This document shows positions 1-9,418 of a stretch of DNA of 64,000 nt, piece after piece (position 1 is the first letter of the stretch; each line of letters starts with the position of its first letter). The stretch spans positions 370,643,233 through 370,707,232 of the forward strand of contig NC_080539.1 of NCBI RefSeq assembly GCF_028640845.1, given 5' to 3'. The stretch comes from Ahaetulla prasina (lineage: Eukaryota; Chordata; Lepidosauria; Squamata; Colubridae). The position numbers were made by a program, and so were the translations under genes. The notes beneath the pieces are model-generated. The model did not search any database. It had not been told where the DNA came from and worked only from the letters and a program-made list of their open reading frames with translations.

Positions 1-179
1 TTGCCTATAGAGCCAGCCGTGACCCCTACATGACCCCCGTAGGAATCAAGAAGATATAAGAACTGCATGCTATGTGCGTGTGTGTGCTGGTTCTGCTCAT
101 CAATAAATGGACATGTCTTTCTTAAGCAGCCTCCATTTTATTCCTGGCTTGGAACTGGGCCTCGATCTTTCTTTCAGCA
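1..179. other. unassigned sequence at window edge
   Basis: No reading frame or repeat family is recognised. An AATAAA sits at 102-107, and the stretch runs into the GGAA tract. It could be the end of an unrecognised element cut by the window edge. Confidence 0.3.
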
Positions 180-672
180 GGAGGAGGGGAACGGGAGGGA
201 GGAAGAGAGGAAGGAAGGAAGGAAGGAAAAAGTGGGAAAGGGAGGGAGGAAGAGAAGAAGGAAGGAAGGAAGGAAGGAAGGAAGGAAAAAGTGGGAAAGG
301 GAGGGAGGAAGAGAAGAAGGAAGGAAGGAAGGAAGAAAGGAAGGAAGGAAAAAATGGGAAAGGGAGGGAGGACGAGAAGGAAGGAAGGAAGGAAAGAAGG
401 AAGGCAGGAAGGAAGGAAAGAAGGAAGGAAGGAAGGAAGGAAGGAAGGAAAAAGTGGGAAAACAAGAGAGGAAGAGAGGAAGGAAGGAAGGAAGAGAGGA
501 AGGAAGGAAGGAAAAAGTGGGAAAGGGAGGGAAGGAGGGAGGATGGAAGGAAGGAAGGAAAAAGTGGGAAAGAGAGGGAGGAAGAGAGGAAGGATGGATG
601 GAAAGATGGAAGGAAGGAAGGAAGGAAGGAAAAAGTGGGAAAGGGAGGAAGGGAAGAAGGGAAGAAGGATGA
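180..672. repeat. GGAA-rich purine minisatellite
   Basis: Tandem GGAA tetranucleotides are broken at intervals by a recurring GGAAAAAGTGGGAAAGGGAGG block. The array is therefore a minisatellite with units of tens of bases built on GGAA. The top strand is almost pure purine. The Lys/Gly/Arg/Glu reading frames across it are translations of the repeat, not genes. Confidence 0.9.
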
Positions 673-727
673 ATTCTGGGAGTTGAAGTCCACAGGTCTT
701 AAAGTTGCCAAGCATGGAGACCTCGGA
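667..727. mobile_element. half of a palindromic hAT-like MITE
   Basis: The stretch contains TCTGGGAGTTGAAGTCCACA followed by a GGTCTTAAAGTTGCCAAG-type end. This matches one arm of the foldback MITE that is complete at 20870, 47769, 55440 and 55982. The opposite arm is missing, probably lost at the GGAA boundary. Confidence 0.6.
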
Positions 728-740
728 GCTAACCCAAGTT

Positions 741-1250
741 TGTGGCCAATGTCCCATGCAACCTTCTGCTGAATTCGGCTGTCTTGAAATTTCCAGTGCT
801 TGTTCCATTTTTTTATTCGCTGAAGGAACATAACCTCATTTCCTCTCCATCATTATCGTCTTTTAGACATTGGAAGATAATTAATGTGTCCTTTTTATAT
901 CTTTTCTTCTGCCTGCCAAACCTTTTCCAGCTCTTTCAAGCAATTCCTCCTGAGGAGTCCTTTTCCAATTCCGAGGGATGTCTTGAACTTTTTCCGTTGA
1001 GCCCGGTCCAATTCATCACTGTCCTTAAAAAGTTGTGTTAACCAGAACTGGTCATGGTATTTGAGTCTGCCATGGAGGTTTAAGAATAAGCACTAACCTT
1101 TTGAACGGAGCCAGCTCTGCTCCTCCTGTCTGTGCCGAGCAGCAGATGAATAAATGATCCGGAGAAAACATTATGTAAATGGCCTTGTTTGCATAAAATG
1201 GATTTTCGAAATTCAGCTTTTATGTGGGGCAGCGCAGGAAGAGAGAGAGA
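741..1250. other. apparently single-copy interval
   Basis: About 500 bases match none of the families repeated elsewhere in the window. Reading frames are short and show no recognisable domain. I see no splice-bounded exon that I could support. Confidence 0.35.
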
Positions 1251-1254
1251 AAAT

Positions 1255-1622
1255 GGAGGGAAGAGGGGAGGGAAGGAGAAGAGGAAGGAAGGAATGGAAT
1301 GGAATAGAATAGAAAATGGAAAGGAATAGAATAGAATAGAACAGAACAGAACAGAACAGAACAGAACAGGAATGGAATGGAATGGAATGTAATAGAATAG
1401 AAGAGAGTAGGATAGAATAGAATAGAATAGAATAGAATAGAATAGAATAGAATAGAATAGAATAGAATAGAAAATGGAATGGAATGGAATGGAATGGAAT
1501 AGAATAGAAGAGAGTAGAATAGAATAGAATAGAATAGAATAGAATAGAATAGAATAGAATAGAATAGAAAATGCAATGGAATGGAATGGAATGGAATGGA
1601 ATAGAATAGAATAGAATAGAAC
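1255..1622. repeat. AATAG/AATGG pentanucleotide array
   Basis: GAATA repeats alternate with GAATG blocks and one GAACA block near 1340-1370. The AAAATGGAATGG interruption recurs at about 1470 and 1568, giving a higher-order spacing near 100 bases. This is the reverse complement of the ATTCT arrays found after LINE tails. It probably started from the tail of a minus-strand LINE. The Phe-Tyr-Ser-Ile-Leu frames are artefacts. Confidence 0.9.
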
Positions 1623-2001
1623 ATATGAAGAATGGTTGCAAGAACTGGGTATGTCTAGTTTAATGAAAAGAAGGACCAGGGGAGACATGATAGCAGTGTT
1701 CCAATATCTCAGGGGTTGCCACAAAGAAGAGGGAGTCAAACTATTCTCCAAAGCACCTGAGGGTAGAACAAGAAGCAATGGGTGGAAACTAACCAAGGAG
1801 AGAAGCAACTTAGAACTAAGGAGAAATTTCCTGACAGTTAGAACAATTAATCAGTGGAACAACTGGCCTGCAGAAGTTGTAAATGCTCCAACACTGGAAA
1901 TTTTAAAGAAAATGTTGGATAACCATTTGTCTGAAATGATGTAGGGTTTCCTGCCTGGGCAGGGGGTTGGACTAGAAGACCTCCAAGGTCCCTTCCAACT
2001 C

Positions 2002-2004
<3 letters not shown>
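1623..2004 (+). mobile_element. CR1-type LINE 3' fragment (end of ORF2 plus 3' UTR)
   Basis: The frame from 1636 to 1944 encodes the C-terminus of a CR1-type reverse transcriptase polyprotein. It includes RRNFLTVRTINQWNNWP followed by an APTLEILKK segment. The 3' UTR motif GGACTAGAAGACCTCCAAGG and CCTTCCAACTCTG follow at once. In the usual element this end carries a short tandem tail; here the tail is replaced by TTG repeats. The 5' part is absent, as is normal for LINE insertions. Confidence 0.85.
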
Positions 2005-2032
<28 letters not shown>

Positions 2033-2046
2033 ATTATTATTATTAT
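2005..2046. repeat. TTG/TTA trinucleotide tail
   Basis: TTG and then TTA repeats directly follow the CCTTCCAACTCTG end of the upstream CR1 copy. They are best read as its expanded 3' tail. Confidence 0.85.
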
Positions 2047-2165
2047 AGAATAGAAAAGAAAATGGAAAGGAATAGAATAGAATACAAAATAGAATAAAAT
2101 AGAATAGAATACAAAATAAAATAGAATAGAATACAAAATAGAATAGAATAGAATAGAATAGAATA
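2047..2165. repeat. AATAG array at tail of the minus-strand CR1
   Basis: AATAG units with some ACAAA variants directly abut the AACAGAGTTGG end of the following minus-strand CR1 copy. They form its 3' tail in antisense. Confidence 0.85.
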
Positions 2166-2372
2166 GAATAAACAGAGTTGGAAGGGACCTTGGAGGTCTT
2201 CTAGTCCAACCCCTTGCTCAAGCAAGATATCCTCTACCATTTCAGACAAACGGTTCTCCAATCTCTCCTTAAAAACTTCCAGTGTTGGAGCATCCATGAC
2301 TTCTGGAGGAAAGTTGTCCCACTGATTAATTGTTCTCACTGTCAGGAAATTTCTCCTTAGTTTTTCTCCTAA
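2166..2372 (-). mobile_element. CR1-type LINE 3' end, tail-to-tail with the upstream copy
   Basis: CAGAGTTGGAAGGGACCTTG and the antisense of the terminal ORF2 segment show a CR1 3' end on the minus strand. Its encoded end resembles RRNFLTVRTINQWDN. The two CR1 tails face each other across the 2005-2165 simple repeats. Confidence 0.85.
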
Positions 2373-2387
2373 GGAGAAAATTTCTCC

Positions 2388-2985
2388 TAAGGAAGAAATG
2401 AAGAAGAAAGACAACAGAGAAGAATGAAGAAAAGAAGAAAATGGAGAAGGAAAAGAGGAAGGGGAGGAGGAAGGGGAGAAGAGGAAAGAAGGAATGGAAT
2501 GGAAGTAGGAGGTGGAGAAGAAAGAAAAGAACAAAAGGAAGGAAGAAATGATGAAGCCGAAGGAAAAGAATGAAAGAAGAATGGAGAAGAAGGAAAAGAG
2601 GAAGAGGTGGAGGAAGGAGGGAAGAGAAGAGGAAGGAAGGAAGAAAGGAAGGAAGGCAAGGAGAAAGTGGAAGAGAAAAAATAAAAAACGGAGAGGAAGG
2701 AGGAAATGGAGAAGACGGGGAAAAGAAAGGGAAGAGGAAGTAGTGAAGAATAAGGGATAAATGGTATAGAAGAAAAAGAAGAAAAGGAAGGAGGAAATGG
2801 CGATGAAGGAAAAGAGGAAGGAGGAGGAAGGAGGAGGAAGGAGGAGGAAGGAGGAAATGGAGAAGGAAAAGAGGAAGAGATGGAAGAAGGAGGGAAGAGA
2901 AGGAAGGGCAGAAAATAAAAGAGGAGGAAAGGAGAAATTAGAAGAAACGGAGGAAGAACTGAAGAAAGAGAAAAAGAAAGGATGC
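2388..2985. repeat. GA-rich purine tract
   Basis: About 600 bases consist almost only of A and G on the top strand, with irregular GGA, GAA and GGAAG motifs. No periodic unit dominates. The Lys/Glu/Arg-rich frames are compositional. Confidence 0.85.
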
Positions 2986-3418
2986 TTGCTGATACATCCC
3001 AGTATTTCATGGCCTCCATTCAGTCTCTGTCTGGGGACTAAAGCACCCCCCTTTCAACCCCCCATCCTCCTGGGGGATCTGATCAAGAGTTTCATCCCCC
3101 CCCAAAGCTCTGGGATCCATCTCGCTCATGCCCTCCCCATCCCCCCCTACAATATTCCTATAACAGGATGGGGGTGGGGAGAGAATTCTGCAGGAGAGCC
3201 CCGATCTTTTGCCATCTGACCCACCAGGTTGTTTGAAGTTTCTCCTTGGAAGGGGCCGCATCGCTCTGGGGAAAACGTTGGACTTCGTGGTTGATTTCCA
3301 AATAGGACACCAGCACCGGTTCCCTTTCGGCAGCTGTAGGGCCATCTGCTCCCATCTCCTGCCCTCCCCCAAAGGTTTCCGCCTCCTAAAAGACATTTTC
3401 TACACTTGTCCCGTTCAG
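2986..3418. other. apparently single-copy interval
   Basis: Mixed-composition DNA lies between two low-complexity tracts. I recognise no domain, splice-bounded exon or repeat family here. Confidence 0.35.
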
Positions 3419-3440
3419 CCACTACTACTACTACTACTAC

Positions 3441-3472
<32 letters not shown>

Positions 3473-4559
3473 CTTCTTCTTCTTCTTCTTCTTCTTCTTC
3501 TTCTTCTTCTTCTTCTTCTTCTTCTTCTTCTTCTTCTTCTTCTTCTCCTCCTCCTCCTCCTCCTCCTCCTCCTCCTCCTCCTCCTCCTCCTCCTCGTCCT
3601 TGTCCTCCTCCACCTCCTCCTCCTTTCTCTCCTCCTCCTCTTCTTCTTCCTCCTCTTCTTCTTCCTCCTCCTCTCTCTCCTCCTCTTCTTCTTCTTCCTC
3701 CTCCTCTTCTTCTCTCCTCCTCCACCTCTTCGTCCTCTTCCACTTCTTCTTCTTCTTGTCCTTCTCCTCCTCCTCCTCCTCTCTCCTCTCTCTCCTCTCC
3801 TCCTCCTCTTCTTCTTTCCTCCTCCTCCTCTTCTTCTTCCTCCTCCTCCTCCTTCTCCTCCTCCTCTTCATCCTCTTCCACTTCTTCTTCTTGTCCTTCT
3901 CCTCTTCCTCCTCTTCTCCTCCTCCTCTTCCTCTTCCTTCTTCCTTCTCCTCTTTGTCATCCTCTTCCTCCTCCTTCTTATTCTCCTCCTCCTCCTCCTC
4001 CTCCTCGTCCTTGTCCTCCTCCACCTCCTCCTCCTTTCTCTCCTGCTCCTCTTGTTCTTCCTTCTCCTCTTCATCCTCTTCCTCCTTTCTCTCCTCCTCT
4101 TCTTCTTCTTCCTCCTCCTCTTCTTCTCTCCTCCTCCACCTCTTCGTCCTCTTCCACTTCTTCTTCTTCTTGTCCTTCTCCTCCTCCTCCTCCTCTCTCC
4201 TCTCTCTCCTCTCCTCCTCCTCTTCTTCTTTCCTCCTCCTCCTCTTCTTCTTCCTCCTCCTCCTCCTTCTCCTCCTCCTCTTCATCCTCTTCCACTTCTT
4301 CTTCTTGTCCTTCTCCTCTTCCTCCTCTTCTCCTCCTCCTCTTCCTCTTCCTTCTTCCTTCTCCTCTTTGTCATCCTCTTCCTCCCCCTTCTTATTCTCC
4401 TCCTCCTCCTCCTCCTCCTCCTCCTCCTCCTCCTCCTCCTCCTCTTCCTCTTCCTCTTCTCCTTCTCCTTCTCCTCTTCCTCCTTTCTCTCCTCCTTTCC
4501 TCCTCCTCCTCATCTTTGTCCTCTTCCTCTTCTTCTCCTTCTCCTCCTCTTTCTCTGTC
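3419..4559. repeat. 1.1-kb CTT/CTC polypyrimidine tract with a ~410-bp internal duplication
   Basis: The tract runs CTA, CTT, CTC and then mixed CTT/CTC blocks. A complex block beginning near 3715 (CACCTCTTCGTCCTCTTCC onward) recurs near 4125 with almost the same succession of CTT, CTC, TGT and CAT interruptions. A unit of about 410 bases has therefore been tandemly duplicated. The long poly-Leu, poly-Ser, poly-Pro and poly-Glu frames are translations of this repeat. Confidence 0.92.
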
Positions 4560-4678
4560 TCCAGATTTTACCAACTCTGGGAAATGCTCGGCAAAATGTT
4601 TGTTTGGTTATGTGCCACCAATGTTGGTGCTGACTTTCGGAAGCCACATGGATAGATGTTCTCCAGGATGATCTATCC

Positions 4679-4945
4679 CAGTGGTGGCAAACCGTACAGC
4701 ACGTGTGCCAGAAGTGGCACACAGAGCCCTCTTTGTGGCCATGCGAGCCGTCACCCCAGCTCAGCTCCACCGCGCATGCATGTGTGCATGTCTCTCACCA
4801 GTCAGCTGGTCTTTGGGTCTCTGCGTGCATGTGTGGGAGGCAGGGAGCATGCAGAGGGAACATGCAAAGGGGACAGGGCACATGCGGGGATGTGCGTGCA
4901 TGCACGGGGGACACGCGCACATTGCATTTAGCTTAGCCATCACTG
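4679..4945. mobile_element. short hAT-type element, 267 bp
   Basis: The ends are CAGTGGTGGCAAACC and TAGCCATCACTG, which are inverted and fit the hAT CAGNGGTG terminus. Flanks are ATCTATCC (4671-4678) and AACTATCC (4946-4953), an 8-bp duplication matching at 7 of 8. The interior is CpG/GCAC-rich and has no transposase frame, so the element is non-autonomous. Confidence 0.8.
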
Positions 4946-4985
4946 AACTATCCCCATCTTGGTGCTTTTGATCTTCTAAGGATGC

Positions 4986-5499
4986 TGTTCTGTCCCCCCT
5001 CGCCTCCGTCCGAGTGATGGCTTAATTAGCCGGCACTATCAGCTTTGGCAGCAAAACAGCGAGCGTCTGCCAAGTGTCTCTGTTATCTCCCTCGACGCCG
5101 ATGAGTCACCCAGGAACAAACTTCAGCTCTTAGTTACTCAGTTGATTTGCCTGCTACGAAGAGGCACAGCAGCTCTGGCTGCCTTTATATCCTGTGGGGT
5201 GTGGCTCCATGACTCAGCACTTCCTAGGCCTGCCCCACTCCTGCTTCTGTTGTCCCCGCCTACGAAACCTAGGGTCCAGCCAGGCCTGATTGCCATCAGC
5301 TGGGTCTGGAGGCGTGGTCTGGGGGGAGAAAGAGTCAGGGGACGGAGGCCTCGTTATCTCTTCCACCTGGCCTGCCTCTGGCTCCTGGAGCTGAGCCAGG
5401 GAAGCCGGTGCTCCCGAGGTAAGTCCTGATGGCCCTTCCCCCTCACTTTCCAAGTCACTTTCTGGCAGGAGGCCCGGCTCGGGGGGCGCAGACACAACA
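4986..5499 (-). mobile_element. LTR-A solo LTR
   Basis: TG...CA ends (TGTTCTGTCC to GACACAACA on the top strand) are bounded by a perfect 5-bp duplication GATGC at 4981-4985 and 5500-5504. No second LTR or internal region lies nearby, so it is a solo LTR. On the minus strand a TATA-like element reads GGATATAAAGG. U3 upstream of it is open on the minus strand and encodes an acidic Ser/Glu/Pro segment followed by LDPRFRR. Confidence 0.88.
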
Positions 5500-5533
5500 G
5501 ATGCCCCCATCACCACTTTAACTTAATCCATCC

Positions 5534-6040
5534 CAGTGGTGAAATCTGAATCTTTACTACCAGTTTTCTGGCTGCGCATGCTGCACGCACGCATGCGCAC
5601 TGCGCACCACGCACCAAATGCAAGTGTGTGTGTACAGGGGCGCAGTGCACGCCAAAAGCAGGCATGGGGTAAGTAGAACAGCACACGGGGTGGGGAGAGA
5701 GGGGTGATCAGCTGTGATGCACAATCTTTTTTTTTTTACCTTTTAAAAGCATTTTTTTAAAAAACCTATTCGGCCAAAGAGGTTGTAAAAAAATGCTTTT
5801 AAAAGTTAAAGAAAAGGCCCTGACGATCGCACACGGCTCAGCTGTGATCGTCAGAGCCTTTTTTTTTTACCTTTTAAAAGCATTTTTTAAAAGGAGTGGC
5901 AAGTGGGCAAGCGGGCAAGTGGACGAGTGGGCATGGGCGAGGGGACCCCAGGGATTTTTGCTACCGGTTCTCCGAACTATCCGCCGCCATCGCTACCGGA
6001 TCAGCCGATCCGGTCTGAACCGGGAGCATTTCACCCCTGG
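5534..6040. mobile_element. non-autonomous hAT-type element, 507 bp
   Basis: The element starts CAGTGGTGAAATC and ends GGGAGCATTTCACCCCTGG. Flanks ATCCATCC (5526-5533) and GTCCATCC (6041-6048) match at 7 of 8. Inside, two self-complementary modules combine T/A runs, CTTTTAAAAGCATTTTT and GATCAGCTG-like segments. The same modules occur at 13258-13530 and 20150-20560. Confidence 0.8.
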
Positions 6041-6122
6041 GTCCATCCCCTGGTTGCTGGTTGTCCTCGTCTTCTCTTCCCTTCCACCTTTCCCACCCTG
6101 ATGGACTTTTCAAGGAAGACGG
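6041..6122 (-). mobile_element. Bov-B ORF2 fragment
   Basis: The stretch GGTTGTCCTCGTCTTCTCTT through CAAGGAAGACGGGAC closely matches 7265-7350. That region lies in the Bov-B C-terminal coding fragment on the minus strand. It is a short separate piece in the same orientation. Confidence 0.6.
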
Positions 6123-7215
6123 GACTTTTTATTTTTTATTTATTTATTTTATTTATTTGTCAAACACAACAGTATATGTAAGCATAAGCATGAAATAACC
6201 AAACGAATTGGATACAATCAAAGGGAACATTAGGACAGGAACAGTAGGCACACTTGTGCTCTTACGCACGCCCCTTACAGACCTCTTAGGAATGGGGTGA
6301 GGTCAACAGTAGATAGTCTTTGGTTAAAGCTTTGGGGATTTTGGGAAGAGACCACAGAGTCAGGTAGTGCGTTCCAAGCATTAACAACTCTGTTACTGAA
6401 GTCATATTTTCTGCAATCAAGATTGGAGCGGTTCTTCTTGTTGTAAAGTTCCTGCCACAATTTTTCCTTTTGGGAATTATAACGGATTGTACAGGGATTG
6501 AGACTAAACTGATTCTGAATTTAATAACAGCAGCAAGACTGTTGATTGGACAATATTGGAAGAAAGAAGAGGTACCTACAATAGAAGAATGGATACTGAA
6601 AGTCATTAATTCGGCTGAGATGGCTAAAATCTCAGCTTTTTTAAAAGACAATACGCAGGAAAGATATTTAATTGAATGGAAAAAATGGATTGATTATCTA
6701 CAAAACAGATATCAGATTAAGAAATATCAGATTGCCTTTGAATAATTAGAAAGTTATTTTATCTAATGGGGAGGGGGTTGGGAGATGAAAAGCTTTGGAT
6801 GAGGTTAATTGGATTGGAAGGGAAAATTTTATTCTATGTTTGGTTTATGTATAACAATACCTTGTGATTGACCCGGGAAGCCGGTGGGGGGGGGGGGAAG
6901 GGAGGGGGGAAGGGGGTTTTCTGGGAGGGAGGGGGAAAAAAAGGGGGAAAAATGTCTTTGTTTTTTAAAAAACTTTTTCAAGTAAAAAAAAAAGATTGGA
7001 GCGGTTCACATTAAACTTAAATCTATTGTGTGCTCGTGTATTGTTGCGATTGAAGCTGAAGTAGTCTTCGACAGGAAGGACATTGCAGCAGATGATTCTA
7101 TGAATTAAAATGTTATGAATAAATTTTCTAAACCCAGGATTTCAAGTCTGATGGCATAAGGTATTTTGTTGTGATCAGAGGAGTGGAGAACTCTTCTTGT
7201 AAAATATTTAAAATA
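6123..7215 (-). mobile_element. LINE-C 3' fragment, interrupted by an L1
   Basis: The two parts are 6123-6434 and 6994-7215. The minus strand encodes the end of a non-LTR reverse transcriptase polyprotein with the motif FSNRVVNAWNALPDSVV and a terminal TPFLRGL. An ATTT-rich tail at 6126-6160 marks its 3' end. I recognise the C-terminal RT-type layout but cannot assign the clade with certainty. The L1 at 6435-6993 split the copy, and both halves stay collinear. Confidence 0.65.
6435..6993 (+). mobile_element. 5'-truncated L1-type LINE insertion with 14-bp TSD
   Basis: The frame 6470-6745 encodes the last part of an L1-type ORF2, with AARLLIGQYWKKEEVPTIEEW. This block is conserved near the L1 ORF2 C-terminus. 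A G-rich 3' UTR and an A-run (6984-6993) follow. The 14-bp duplication GATTGGAGCGGTTC flanks it at 6421-6434 and 6994-7007. Poly(A) plus a long TSD is the signature of L1 target-primed reverse transcription. Confidence 0.9.
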
Positions 7216-8060
7216 TTTCCTATGAGATGTCCAGACTCCAAAATATGGTAATTGGAGTCTGATCGTTGGTCCATCTCCTCGCGGCTGGTTGTCCTCTTCC
7301 TCTCTTCTCTTCCACCTTTCCAGCTTGATGGACCTCTCAAGGAAGACGGGACAAGATGTCCAAAATATGATAATTGGAGTTCGATCATGGGTGCCTCAAA
7401 TGAGAACTCTGGATTGATTTGTTCAGTGATCGGTTTGTTTGCTTTCTTGGCCATCCATGGTCTTCTCGGGAGTCTTCCCCAGCCCCAAAGTTCAAGAGAG
7501 TCAACATTCTTCCTATCCTGGTTCTTCAAAGTCCAACTTTCACTGCTGTAGAGGGTCATCGGGAAGGCCATGGCTTGCATAGTTCCAGTCATTGTAGGAG
7601 CAGATGCATCTCAGCATTTGAACACCTGTTCCAAGGCCTTCACTGCTACCCTAAAGGAAATGATAAAGGTTCCCCTCACACATATGTGCTAGTCATTCCC
7701 GACCCTAGGGGGTGGTACTCATCTCCGTTTCAAAGCTGAAGAGCCAGAGCTGTCCGAAGACGTCTCCATGGTCATGTGATCGGCATGACTCAATGCCAAA
7801 GGCGCACGGAATGCTGTTACCTTCCCACCAAAGGGGGTCCCTATTTTTCTACTTGCATTTTTTACGTGCTTTCGAACTGCTAGGTTGGCAGAAGCTGCGA
7901 CAAGTCACGGGAGCTCACCCTCTTCTGCGGGATTTAAACCGCTGAACTGCCGACCTTTCGATCGACAAGCTCAGCATCCTAGCCACTGAGCCACCGCATT
8001 CTCACTACTACCCTACCAAGAGCTAAACGTCTATGGAGATTCTCAATCACATGCAAGGAG
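7216..8060 (-). mobile_element. Bov-B (RTE-clade) ORF2 C-terminal fragment, interrupted by a SINE
   Basis: The minus-strand frame 7592-7128 resembles the Bov-B ORF2 C-terminus. Visible landmarks are SSESWTLKNQDRK, LELWGWGRLPRRPW and IELQLSYFGHL. The fragment continues beyond the SINE at 7653-8001 with matching sequence around 8015-8060. It is truncated and degenerate. Bov-B is the presumed partner LINE for the Sauria-type SINEs in this window. Confidence 0.8.
7653..8001 (-). mobile_element. long tRNA-derived SINE (~350 bp, Squam1-like)
   Basis: On the minus strand the head reads TGGCTCAGTGGCTAGGATG (A-box region) followed by GGTTTAAATCCC (B-box-like). The imperfect 13-bp duplications TCACTGCTACCCT (7640-7652) and TCACTACTACCCT (8002-8014) flank it inside Bov-B. 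Length and layout fit the long squamate SINEs; the Squam1 name is from memory and not confirmed. Confidence 0.8.
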
Positions 8061-8383
8061 CATCAATCTTTCCGTTCCCCACCATTCAGCCAGAACCGAA
8101 GAAGCTTCTTGGAGGAGAGGCGAGACGTCTTCAAAGAAAAACCAGAAAGTCCAGTTGGCTCTTGTGGGAAAAAAAAAGCACATTTGGGATTACCAAAAGC
8201 TAGATTGTGTTGTATTTCTTGACTGTGACTTCCAGGGCCAGAATCCCTATCACCAATAAATAATAATTGACAATTACGCTAGAAACAGATTTAAAAAAAT
8301 GAAATCCATCAGCTAAAGATTGGACCTTCACTGCATACGCAAAAAGTCCCCAGGTTTTTGGGTTTTTTTGTTTTTGCTTCTGG
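8061..8383. other. unassigned interval with a GAAGCTTCTTGG motif
   Basis: The start contains GAAGAAGCTTCTTGGAGGAG followed by a GAGACGTCTTCAAAG segment. This loosely resembles the GAGATGTCTGCAAG core of the minisatellite at 14450 and 33700. The rest shows no recognised family or gene. Confidence 0.35.
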
Positions 8384-9060
8384 AAAGGATGGAAGGAAAG
8401 GCGAGAGGGACGGCGGGAGAAGGAGGGAAAGGAAGAGAGAAAGGGAAGGAAGGAAGGAAGGGAGGGAGGGAGGAGAAAAAGGAAAGGAAGGAGAGGGAAA
8501 GGAGAGGAAGAGGAAAGGAAATAAATGGATGTAGAAGGGAAGGGAAAGATGGAGAGAAGGAAGAGAAGGGAGAAAGGAAAAGATGGAGACAGGGAAAGGA
8601 GGAAGGAAAATATTGAGAGAGGGAAGGAAAGGGAGGGAGGGAATGAAGGGCCTCTGTGGCTCAAACTGCTAAGACAGTCTGTTATTAACAGCAGCTGCCT
8701 GCAATTACTGCAGGTTCAAGCCCCACCAGGCCCAAGGTTGACTCAGCCTTCCATCCTTTATAAGGTAGGTAAAATGAGGACCCAGATTGTTGGGGGCAAT
8801 AAGTTGACTTTGTATATAAATATACAAATAGAATGAAGACTATTGCTAACATAGTGTAAGCTGCCCTGAGTCTTCGGAGAAGGGCGGGATATAAATGCAA
8901 ATAATAAAAAAAAAAAGGAAGGAGAAAAGGAAGAGAAAGGAAAGGGAAATGAGAGGAAGAGGAAATGGATGTAGAAGGGAAAGGAAAATGGAGAGAAGGA
9001 AGAGAAGGGAGAAAGGAAAAGATGGAGAAAGGGAAGGGAAAGGAAGGGGGAGAAGCAAGC
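8384..9060. repeat. GGAA/GAGA purine tract split by a SINE
   Basis: Purine-rich sequence lies on both sides of the SINE at 8648-8916. A block containing AAATGGATGTAGAAGGGAA and GATGGAGAGAAGGAAGAGAA occurs at about 8500-8610 and again at about 8938-9045. The tract therefore holds a roughly 110-bp duplicated unit besides simple GGAA repeats. Confidence 0.85.
8648..8916 (+). mobile_element. Sauria-type SINE, full length
   Basis: The tRNA-like head begins GGGCCTCTGTGGCTCAAACT and has a B box GGTTCAAGCCC. A body with GGTTGACTCAGCCTTCCATC follows. The 3' part CCCTGAGTCTTCGGAGAAGG with GCGGGATATAAAT resembles the tail that Sauria SINEs share with Bov-B. It ends in an A-rich run and sits within a purine tract. 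Confidence 0.9.
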
Positions 9061-9215
9061 AGTTTCAGGATGGTGTGTGTTGTGAATCACAACAGTTGCA
9101 AAAATGTGGAAGAAATATCCAGAATACCATTAACACAACTCACCCATACTGTATATCCCCCCAATCCAACCAAGTGTGAATCCATCCAAGGAGGCCACGA
9201 TATTGCCCGAACTAA

Positions 9216-9418
9216 ATACGTTGAAAGAAAGAAAGAAAGAAAGAAGAAAGAAAGAGAGAGAAAGGAAGGAAGGAAGGAAAGAAGGAAGGAAGACAGAAAA
9301 AAGAAAGAAAGAAAGAAAGTGAGAAAAGAAAGAAAGAAAAAAGAAAAAGGAACGAGAAAGAAAGAAAGGGGAAAAAAAGAAAGAAAGAAAGAAGAAAGAA
9401 AAATGGACAAAAAAACTA
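9216..9418. repeat. AAAG purine tract
   Basis: Irregular GAAA/GGAA repeats abut the 5' end of the L1 fragment. A similar tract resumes at 10311, so the L1 may have inserted into one AAAG array. Confidence 0.85.

Noticed and set aside
3209..4671. Long reading frames of 350-474 codons rich in Leu, Ser, Pro or Glu
   Set aside because: They are translations of the CTT/CTC tract in all three frames on both strands. No non-repetitive domain is present.
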